Shown here: positions 25,357 to 30,829 of the stretch, one piece after another
Numbering within the stretch: position 1 is the first letter of the stretch
Layout: every line of letters begins with the position of its first letter
Source of the DNA: JBCCRH01 sp039208045
Lineage (GTDB): Bacteria > Bacteroidota > Bacteroidia > Chitinophagales > Saprospiraceae
Assembly (NCBI GenBank): GCA_039208045.1
Contig: JBCCRH010000015.1
Location: 1-30,829, forward strand
Length of the DNA: 30,829 nt
Direction of reading: 5' to 3'
Notes under the pieces: model-generated
Seen by the model: the letters and a program-made list of their open reading frames with translations, nothing else
What the model was told of the DNA's origin: nothing
Database searches by the model: none
Made by a program: the position numbers and the translations under genes

Positions 25357-25393
25357 TGTCCGCGCTCAGTGGATTTGTAATCCGCGTGGCCCA
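25357..25393 (+). repeat. Dispersed palindromic repeat, third location
   Basis: The stretch CGCGCTCAGTGGATTTGTAA runs into TCCGCGTGGCCC and matches 4037-4069 (CGTGCTAAATGGATTTGTAA) with few mismatches; it holds the same GGATT-TGT-AATCC palindrome at 25371-25383. It is in the gap between the glycosylasparaginase and gamma-carboxylase-like genes. Confidence 0.7.
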
Positions 25394-25424
25394 AAACTTG
25401 GTTTTTGTTACACGATACTAAACC

Positions 25425-26795
25425 TTACTCCTCTGCCAAGGGTATAATCCAGGAAGACGCCTCAAACATATGCCAAGTTTCCTTGGCTAAATCAACTGAT
25501 GGATCTACCAAAAATTGCTTCGGCTTACCATTCAGGCGTACTCGATAGCGAGCAAATACCGCTACCTCCTCCCCATTAGCACGGTATTCATCACGAATAT
25601 GGTGCGCCAACTGTAAGATCATATCAGGATGAGTTTTCATTTTTCGGCGTTGCCGTTTGTTCAATAACTGAAGGGTCTTGTAGGGTTCTTTAGTGCCATC
25701 AGGAAGCTGTACTTCTATATAGCCACTGCCCGATTTACTCCGCAGCATCATGCGCCAAGAGTAGCGATGCCCTTCTTCCGTCCACGCCACGTTGCCAGGG
25801 TATAGCAGATGCCGCCAAGGCAGTAGCAAATGAATGGCTAGTACAACTGCTAAGCCTGCCATAATCCTGGTTCGGTAGGCCGGCGCAGCTTGCCAAAGTG
25901 GTGCAGGGGTAGCATTTGCCAGGCGCGTCTCCCATTTTTGGGTATACTTACGTAAAATGCCAAAGCGCTGGCTCAATTTCTCCACTAACACCCGTGGAAA
26001 ATTTGGTGGGAAATATAGAGCAGTAATTGCAACAGATAAAAATGGAAAGATGCCAATAGCAAAAACCAAATGATTGACCACATGAAAAAATAAAACCGCT
26101 GCAAAAGCCCAAATACGTGTCCGCTTATTGAGCAAGAAAAAGACCACCAACGAATCTAACAGCAATCCTCCATAAGCCATGAAATAGGCGGTAAACTCTT
26201 GTTCTAAAATAGGACCAATCAAGAAATAATGCGATTTTGCAGCGAGCCATCGCTTCAGTGGCATGGCTTGTAACCAGTCTGGATTTATTTTAGCAATTCC
26301 ACCATAGAAGTATACGATTGCCATCAGACCCGGCAAAATCGCCATACTCCAAAATGGAATCTCTCTTCGGTAAAGAGCTGGCTTTCGCCAAACGTCTACT
26401 GAAAAGGCCCGATGCGCGGGCAGAAAAATCATCACAAAACAAAGCCAACAGAACAAGTAGGCATGATTGAGGTAATGCGCCTTTTCTTGCAGAAAGATAT
26501 ACGTGAAACCAACCGCAAAAAGGCTCGCACTAAGCTGATAACGAAAACCCACGAGTATACACAAGGCCAAGCCTAGCATAAGGATAAAAAAGATCGTCAT
26601 AAAAGGCTCAGGAAATGGCTCTACCCACTCAAAAGCATAGTATTTAAACCGAAAACCATCAACATTATAGGAGTCTTGCAGCAAATGATAGCCAATATAC
26701 GATGCTAGCACATCAGCAAAAGCTAATGCCCCAAAAGCAATTCTAAAAAACACCAATGAAGCGATATCAATGGGTCGGAATAATAGCTCTTTCAT
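25425..26795 (-). CDS. Vitamin K-dependent gamma-carboxylase homologue (HTTM domain)
   Basis: This 456-residue membrane protein has several hydrophobic helices in the first ~300 residues. It aligns by eye with human GGCX: LNHAYLFCWLCFVMIF (His111) corresponds to the NHSYL segment with catalytic His160; IVYFYGGIAKINPDWL (Lys169) to IVYFIAGVKKLDADW with the catalytic base Lys218; YGGLLLDSLVVFFLL and FFHVVNHLVFAIGIFPF match the following helices. The C-terminal part also matches (YSWRMMLRSKSGSG; VDPSVDLAKETW then SSWIIPL), so homology runs the whole length, although the protein is shorter than the ~760-residue human enzyme. Known reaction: oxidation of reduced vitamin K coupled to Glu carboxylation. 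Whether the bacterial protein carboxylates anything is unknown; no Glu-rich substrate gene is visible nearby. It lies 33 bases after a small membrane protein gene, so it is likely co-transcribed with it. Confidence 0.88.
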   Translation of the reverse strand: MKELLFRPIDIASLVFFRIAFGALAFADVLASYIGYHLLQDSYNVDGFRFKYYAFEWVEPFPEPFMTIFFILMLGLALCILVGFRYQLSASLFAVGFTYIFLQEKAHYLNHAYLFCWLCFVMIFLPAHRAFSVDVWRKPALYRREIPFWSMAILPGLMAIVYFYGGIAKINPDWLQAMPLKRWLAAKSHYFLIGPILEQEFTAYFMAYGGLLLDSLVVFFLLNKRTRIWAFAAVLFFHVVNHLVFAIGIFPFLSVAITALYFPPNFPRVLVEKLSQRFGILRKYTQKWETRLANATPAPLWQAAPAYRTRIMAGLAVVLAIHLLLPWRHLLYPGNVAWTEEGHRYSWRMMLRSKSGSGYIEVQLPDGTKEPYKTLQLLNKRQRRKMKTHPDMILQLAHHIRDEYRANGEEVAVFARYRVRLNGKPKQFLVDPSVDLAKETWHMFEASSWIIPLAEE

Positions 26796-26828
26796 CTGGA
26801 GATGGTCTGTCTATAGTTTTAAATGTGC

Positions 26829-27341
26829 TCAGTTCAAGTCTTTGCGCAGTGTGTTAGGGTTATGCCGAAAACGATGCTCGCGCTCCTCCGAATAGCCAAA
26901 GGCCGCATGCGGCAGCACTCGATTGAGCGTTTTAGAAATAAGCTTTAGCTGATGTGAAGGTACACTCACAGACAACTCATCGCCATCGGAAAGCTTAAAA
27001 TACAAAATTCCCGAATCTATAAAGTGAAAACCAAAGGGCATCCGCTGCGTGATCAGCGAATAGACCCAAACAACATCCTCTGGCTGATAATGCAATTTCC
27101 GCATAATTGGACTGGCATCCACCTCTAAAGGTGCCGTTAGTATCAAACGAATACACCAGACTAACATAGCTAAGCCTATCACGCTGAGCAATACACTATT
27201 GGAAAAGCCAAAGGCAAGCAACACCGCCCCCGCTAGCCCAAAAAATAGGCCAACTCCGCGTTGCTGACGAGCTTCTTTGCGAATTGCTTTCCGCAAAATA
27301 GCCAGCGCAGGGTGATGTTCTAATAAATGTTGCCTTTTCAA
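26829..27341 (-). CDS. Small membrane protein with two central helices, TTG start
   Basis: This 170-residue protein starts at TTG (27339-27341): an in-frame stop lies four codons upstream and no ATG is near. Residues 1-29 are basic and helical. Two membrane helices lie at about 30-62 (VGLFFGLAGAVLLAFGF, SVLLSVIGLAMLVWCIRLIL). A C-terminal soluble domain of ~100 residues follows (YQPEDVVWVYSLITQRMPFG, LYFKLSDGDELSVSVPSHQ). It resembles small Bacteroidota membrane proteins with a PH-like tail, but I cannot name a family. It precedes the gamma-carboxylase-like gene on the same strand and diverges from parE. No function assigned. Confidence 0.65.
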   Translation of the reverse strand: MKRQHLLEHHPALAILRKAIRKEARQQRGVGLFFGLAGAVLLAFGFSNSVLLSVIGLAMLVWCIRLILTAPLEVDASPIMRKLHYQPEDVVWVYSLITQRMPFGFHFIDSGILYFKLSDGDELSVSVPSHQLKLISKTLNRVLPHAAFGYSEEREHRFRHNPNTLRKDLN

Positions 27342-27377
27342 TCCGACACGTTATGTTTTAACAATCAAAACAATTTG

Positions 27378-27408
27378 TTGAATTATTTTTCTTTATTTTG
27401 TACTTTTA
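27378..27408 (+). promoter_or_regulatory. Probable parE promoter
   Basis: TTG (27378-27380, within TTTGTTG) and TACTTTTA (27401-27408) are spaced 20 bases apart and fit the Bacteroidota TTTG/TAnnTTTG pattern with one mismatch in the -7 box. It lies 66 bases upstream of the parE start, in the divergent gap shared with the minus-strand gene at 27341. Confidence 0.45.
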
Positions 27409-27412
27409 CATA

Positions 27413-27435
27413 ACACAAAAAATCCCATTTTGTGT
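27413..27435. promoter_or_regulatory. Inverted repeat in the parE leader
   Basis: ACACAAAA (27413-27420) and TTTTGTGT (27428-27435) are perfect 8-bp arms around AATCCCA. The repeat sits about 5 bases after the predicted -7 box and 38 bases before the parE ATG, so it overlaps the likely transcription start. It could be an operator for a dimeric repressor or a 5' leader hairpin. Confidence 0.4.
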
Positions 27436-27473
27436 AAAAAAATGAGCTGGAAAGCGACTTCAAACCTTAGCAG

Positions 27474-29375
27474 ATGGCAAAAGTAACCTACACAGAAGAT
27501 AACATTCGTTCACTGGATTGGAAAGAGCACATTCGCATGCGCCCAGGGATGTACATTGGCAAGCTAGGCGATGGCTCGGCGGCGGATGATGGGATTTATA
27601 TTCTGGTAAAGGAAGTACTCGATAACTCCATCGATGAATATGTGATGGGGCATGGCAAAACCATCGAAGTAAAGCTAGAAGACGGAGCGATGTCTATTCG
27701 TGATTTTGGCCGTGGTATCCCGCTGGGTAAGGTAGTTGATTGTGTTTCAAAGATTAACACCGGTGGCAAGTACGACTCCAAAGCCTTCAAAAAATCAGTG
27801 GGCCTCAATGGTGTAGGTACCAAAGCCGTGAATGCCCTTTCGGAATATTTTCAGGTAAAATCAGTGCGGGAGGGAAAGGCAAAAGTTGCTGAGTTTGAAC
27901 GGGGAGAACTTTCTAAAGATCATCGCTTAAAGAAGACCGCAGAACAAAATGGCACTTCCGTATTTTTCCGTCCTGACCCTGATATTTTCAAGAAATATCG
28001 ATTTAGAAGTGAGTATCTAGAGAACCAGCTTTGGAATTATGCTTACCTCAACTCTGGCCTCAAGATCAACTTTAACGGCAAGTCTTTTTATTCTAAAAAT
28101 GGCTTGCTCGATCTGCTGAGTCGTAAAACGCAGCGCGAACAACTCCGCTACGATATTATCCACATGCGTGGCGATGATATCGAAATTGCCATGTCACACG
28201 GCAACCATTATGGTGAGCAGTACTACTCTTTCGTTAATGGACAGCACACTACCCAAGGGGGCACTCATTTGAATGCCTTCAAAGAGGCAGTAGTGAGCAC
28301 AGTAAGGGGATTTTTTGGAAAGGATTTTGACCCCAAGGACGTTCGCGCTTCTATTATGGCAGCCATCAGCGTGCGCGTAGAAGAACCCGTTTTTGAGTCG
28401 CAGACCAAAACGAAGTTAGGCTCCAATGATATTGGCCCGAGCGGCCCATCAGTCCGTAAGTTTATTGGCGATTTTGTGAAGCAACGCCTAGATAACTTTT
28501 TGCACAAAAACTCGGAAGTTGCCGAAGCACTCCGCAAGCGTATCTTGCAATCCGAGCGCGAGCGCAAGGAGATTGCGGGTATCAAAAAACTGGCGAACCA
28601 ACGAGCAAAAAAAGCAAACCTACACAACAAGAAGCTGCGGGATTGCCGAGCACACTTCAGCGACAGCAACCGCAAATTTGCGGAGGAGATTCGTAAAGCC
28701 ACCACTATCTTCATTACAGAGGGAGACTCGGCTAGTGGCTCTATCACCAAAGCACGAGACGTACAGACCCAAGCGGTCTTCTCCCTCCGAGGAAAACCGC
28801 TCAACTGTTTTGGCTTGACCAAAAAAGTAGTGTACGAAAACGAGGAGTTCAACCTACTACAGCACGCCCTAAATATAGAAGATGGCCTCGACGATTTGCG
28901 CTACAATCAGGTCGTGATTTCTACCGATGCCGATGTGGATGGCATGCACATTCGGCTATTACTACTCACCTTTTTCTTACAATTTTTCCCCGATTTGGTG
29001 CGCAATGGACACCTCTACATTCTAGACACCCCCCTCTTCCGAGTACGCGATAAAAAGCAGACCTTCTACTGCTACAGCGAAGCTGAAAAACAAGCCGCCA
29101 TCCAAAAGCTGAGAGGCAAACCAGAGATCACTCGCTTTAAGGGCCTAGGTGAAATTTCGCCCAGCGAATTCGGCGATTTCATCGGAGAAGACATCCGGCT
29201 CGAACCGGTCATCCTAAATGAAGATACCAATATTGATGATGTATTGAGTTACTACATGGGCAAAAACACCCCAGCACGCCAGCGCTTCATCATTGATAAT
29301 TTGCGGATGGAGAAGGATGAAGTGGACGAGGAAGCGCCTACTGAGGCAGCGGAAGGAGAAACGGTTGCTGCTTAG
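27474..29375 (+). CDS. parE: DNA topoisomerase IV subunit B
   Basis: This 633-residue ATPase subunit of a type IIA topoisomerase decatenates daughter chromosomes with ParC. The GHKL ATP site is complete: EVLDNSIDE with catalytic Glu47 and Asn51, DFGRGIP at 77-83, and GLNGVGTKAVNALS at 110-123. The transducer domain has QTKTKLGS at 310-317. The TOPRIM domain has ITEGDSASGSI (Glu416) and STDADVDGMHIR (Asp485, 487, 489), binding Mg2+. The opening MAKVTYTEDNIRSLDWKEHI and RMRPGMYIGKLGDGSA are characteristic of Bacteroidota ParE rather than GyrB. An acidic, Glu/Ala-rich tail ends the protein. In many Bacteroidota parC follows directly; here a metalloprotease gene follows instead, so parC must be elsewhere or beyond the window. 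Confidence 0.93.
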   Translation: MAKVTYTEDNIRSLDWKEHIRMRPGMYIGKLGDGSAADDGIYILVKEVLDNSIDEYVMGHGKTIEVKLEDGAMSIRDFGRGIPLGKVVDCVSKINTGGKYDSKAFKKSVGLNGVGTKAVNALSEYFQVKSVREGKAKVAEFERGELSKDHRLKKTAEQNGTSVFFRPDPDIFKKYRFRSEYLENQLWNYAYLNSGLKINFNGKSFYSKNGLLDLLSRKTQREQLRYDIIHMRGDDIEIAMSHGNHYGEQYYSFVNGQHTTQGGTHLNAFKEAVVSTVRGFFGKDFDPKDVRASIMAAISVRVEEPVFESQTKTKLGSNDIGPSGPSVRKFIGDFVKQRLDNFLHKNSEVAEALRKRILQSERERKEIAGIKKLANQRAKKANLHNKKLRDCRAHFSDSNRKFAEEIRKATTIFITEGDSASGSITKARDVQTQAVFSLRGKPLNCFGLTKKVVYENEEFNLLQHALNIEDGLDDLRYNQVVISTDADVDGMHIRLLLLTFFLQFFPDLVRNGHLYILDTPLFRVRDKKQTFYCYSEAEKQAAIQKLRGKPEITRFKGLGEISPSEFGDFIGEDIRLEPVILNEDTNIDDVLSYYMGKNTPARQRFIIDNLRMEKDEVDEEAPTEAAEGETVAA

Positions 29376-29421
29376 TATTCTATTGGTTTTGTGCTGACGT
29401 TGGCATCAATCAAAAAAAGAA

Positions 29422-30582
29422 ATGAAAAAACAAATAGTTAGCATTCTACTACTAAATCTGCTTCTTATCAGTTGTGGAACTCAGAAAAAAAGCATATTAA
29501 AGAATATCCAAGATAGTTCTGAAAAATTGAATTGCAGACTTCCAAGAGTTGTAGATGCTGATGTAGCCCTTGGATTTCCTAAAGTTAGCGAATTGGCACC
29601 GTCAATAGGAAAAGTAAATATGACTGTACTTTTTGTAGATTTTGATGATGTTCCTGCAACACGAACTCCCGATAGTGTTTTTTCGGTGATTAACCCCATA
29701 GCATCAAATTTCTTTAATGAAGTATCATATGGGAAAATGGAATTAAATCTACAGCCTCATTTTAAATGGTTACGTGTAAGTAAAAAATCAGAGTATTATG
29801 GAATGGCTATTTACAGAGGTCAGTCTCATTTAGATTTTATTCAAGAGGCAGTAGATTTAGCTGATGCGGAGGTGGATTTTAGTCAAACACATATCGTCTT
29901 GGTTATGACAAATCCTGATGCTAAAGAAATAAGACAGGGACCAACTTTTAAAGCAAGAGACTCAGAATATCGTATTCGTGCTGACGGTGCTGCTATTTCA
30001 ACAGGTATTACCTCAGGATATGATTTAAATCATTGGGGAGGAATTTGGTTGCCACACGAAACTGGACACTCATTGAGTTTACCTGACCTTTATCATTTTG
30101 GAACAGATAGTTTGAACAGATATGTTGGCACGTTTGGTTTAATGGGAAGGTGTGATGCAAAAGCACCGGGATATTTTGCATTCGAACGTTGGATGTTAGG
30201 TTGGTTAGATGATTCTCAAATTTATTGCCACGAAAGTGGTGAGATAATCTTAGAGATTGAAGCAATTGAGACTATAGGAGGAATTAAAGGATTAATAGTC
30301 CCCTTGGATACCACAAGTGCTTTAGTGATAGAAAGCAGGAGAAAAATAGGATTTGATAAAAATATACTAAAGGAAGGAGCGATTGTCTATATAGTAAACA
30401 CAAAAATACCAGGTGGAAGAGGTCCGATTCAAGTAAAGCCAGGAGCAAATAATGGCAATGAATTACTTGAAGATGCTCCCATGGCTAAAGGTGATAAATA
30501 TATTTATCAGAATGTTAAGGTAGAGATACTTGCTACTAATGAAAGTAGCGACAAGATTAAAGTAACTGTACAGACGAAATAG
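29422..30582 (+). CDS. M6-like metalloprotease lipoprotein
   Basis: This 386-residue lipoprotein has the signal MKKQIVSILLLNLLLISCG, with lipobox LISC and lipidated Cys18. Residues about 66-160 form the N-terminal half of an M6-type catalytic domain (VNMTVLFVDFDDVP, SNFFNEVSYGKMELNL). The zinc motif HETGH is at 212-216 in WLPHETGHSLSLPDLYHF, followed by GTFGLMGRCDAKAPGYFAFE and RWMLGWL, the pattern seen in immune-inhibitor-A-like (M6) peptidases. The C-terminal ~110 residues are beta-rich. There is no T9SS sorting domain. Compared with parE the gene is visibly more AT-rich and uses AGA/AGG arginine and TTA leucine codons more, suggesting recent arrival. It is 46 bases after parE on the same strand and may be read through from it. 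Substrate unknown. Confidence 0.8.
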   Translation: MKKQIVSILLLNLLLISCGTQKKSILKNIQDSSEKLNCRLPRVVDADVALGFPKVSELAPSIGKVNMTVLFVDFDDVPATRTPDSVFSVINPIASNFFNEVSYGKMELNLQPHFKWLRVSKKSEYYGMAIYRGQSHLDFIQEAVDLADAEVDFSQTHIVLVMTNPDAKEIRQGPTFKARDSEYRIRADGAAISTGITSGYDLNHWGGIWLPHETGHSLSLPDLYHFGTDSLNRYVGTFGLMGRCDAKAPGYFAFERWMLGWLDDSQIYCHESGEIILEIEAIETIGGIKGLIVPLDTTSALVIESRRKIGFDKNILKEGAIVYIVNTKIPGGRGPIQVKPGANNGNELLEDAPMAKGDKYIYQNVKVEILATNESSDKIKVTVQTK

Positions 30583-30625
30583 CTTTTTATAGATAAATAA
30601 GAAAATAAAGACTGATGCCAACAAA

Positions 30626-30670
30626 GGCTAAAACAGCAGTAGCCCCTATGTGGGGCTACTGCGTTTAGCC
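30626..30670. terminator. Long hairpin, terminator-like
   Basis: A perfect 11-bp GC-rich stem (GCAGTAGCCCC 30636-30646, GGGGCTACTGC 30652-30662, loop TATGT) is extended by an outer stem (GGCTAAAAC with GTTTAGCC) apart from bulged bases. It lies 44 bases after the metalloprotease stop. There is no T-tract on the plus side, so it may be a factor-assisted terminator or another repeat-family hairpin. Confidence 0.6.
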
Positions 30671-30746
30671 AGACCGTTGAACAAACCCACCCTAAGAACA
30701 CAGCTATAACCCACTGTAATTCAGTGTATTGCATTAATTGATATCG

Positions 30747-30754
30747 TATCTTTG
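30747..30754 (+). promoter_or_regulatory. -7 box of the last gene (TATCTTTG)
   Basis: TATCTTTG is an exact TAnnTTTG match. A TTG at 30729-30731 is only 15 bases upstream, shorter than usual. Transcription would begin around 30761, about 10 bases before the ATG at 30771, giving a very short leader. Confidence 0.5.
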
Positions 30755-30770
30755 CAAAAAATAAAAGCAA

Positions 30771-30829
30771 ATGCAAGGATACCAGCAATACTTATCAGAT
30801 TACCAGCAATACATGCTGCTAAAAAACTA
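30771..30829 (+). CDS. 5' end of an unrecognised gene (partial)
   Basis: An ATG opens a frame that reads MQGYQQYLSDYQQYMLLKN to the window edge. It is preceded by a good -7 box and follows a terminator-like hairpin, so it looks like a genuine gene start. Only 19 codons are visible. They contain a repeated YQQY element, matched by a repeated 12-base DNA unit (TACCAGCAATAC). Nothing can be said about function. Confidence 0.5.
   Translation, partial: MQGYQQYLSDYQQYMLLKN

Noticed and set aside
28265..28852. 195-codon minus-strand open frame inside parE
   Set aside because: It is a shadow of a conserved coding region; the protein is Ser/Arg/Leu-rich low-complexity sequence with no recognisable domain.
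27474..29375. The topoisomerase subunit as GyrB
   Set aside because: The N-terminal wording and the spacing around RPGMYIGKLGDGSA fit the Bacteroidota ParE group; GyrB proteins begin differently around this motif.
1..30829. tRNA, rRNA, riboswitch or complete insertion sequence
   Set aside because: I saw no rRNA-like stretch, tRNA cloverleaf, known riboswitch core or transposase. A systematic covariance-model search was not possible, so small RNAs cannot be ruled out.

Overview
The window looks like a chromosomal piece of a Bacteroidota bacterium, most likely a marine, Saprospiria/Lewinella-like lineage; the lineage is an inference. The phylum rests on type IX secretion (T9SS) signatures: a C-terminal sorting domain on an amidase, a PorP/SprF-family protein, and a giant secreted protein with a gliding-motility-type C-terminal domain. 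Start regions generally lack strong Shine-Dalgarno sequences, and several gaps carry TAnnTTTG-type -7 boxes. I saw no rRNA, tRNA, CRISPR array or complete insertion sequence.

Layout. 1-2.6 kb: the 3' end of an unknown gene, a secreted hypothetical protein, an Ig-like lipoprotein with a strong terminator, and a Lys-rich coiled-coil/HhH protein. 2.6-4 kb: a secreted T9SS-type peptidoglycan amidase. 4-5.05 kb: an AT-rich UPF0175/DUF3368 toxin-antitoxin-like pair, bracketed by a 35-bp identical direct repeat and bordered by hairpin-forming intergenic repeats. 5-19.2 kb: a three-gene minus-strand cluster in transcription order PorP/SprF, OmpA-like protein, then a ~3,190-residue repetitive adhesin. 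I read it as one surface-adhesin export and anchoring unit. 19.2-20.1 kb: a non-coding divergent intergenic region.

20.1-23.2 kb (plus strand): a secreted beta-helix protein with a strong terminator, an SH3/NlpC-P60 lipoprotein, and a DUF3667-like membrane protein. 23.2-25.2 kb (minus): a Thr/Ser dehydratase-type PLP enzyme and a lipoprotein glycosylasparaginase, probably co-transcribed. 25.4-27.3 kb (minus): a vitamin K-dependent gamma-carboxylase homologue and a small two-helix membrane protein. 27.5-30.8 kb (plus): topoisomerase IV subunit B (parE), an AT-rich M6-like metalloprotease lipoprotein, a long hairpin, and the first codons of another gene.

The most interesting items are the adhesin repeat array, where copies nearly identical in protein differ heavily at synonymous sites; the repeat-flanked toxin-antitoxin cassette; the OmpA-like partner with five tandem carboxypeptidase-regulatory-like domains; and the bacterial gamma-carboxylase homologue, which keeps the residues aligned with the human catalytic His and Lys.
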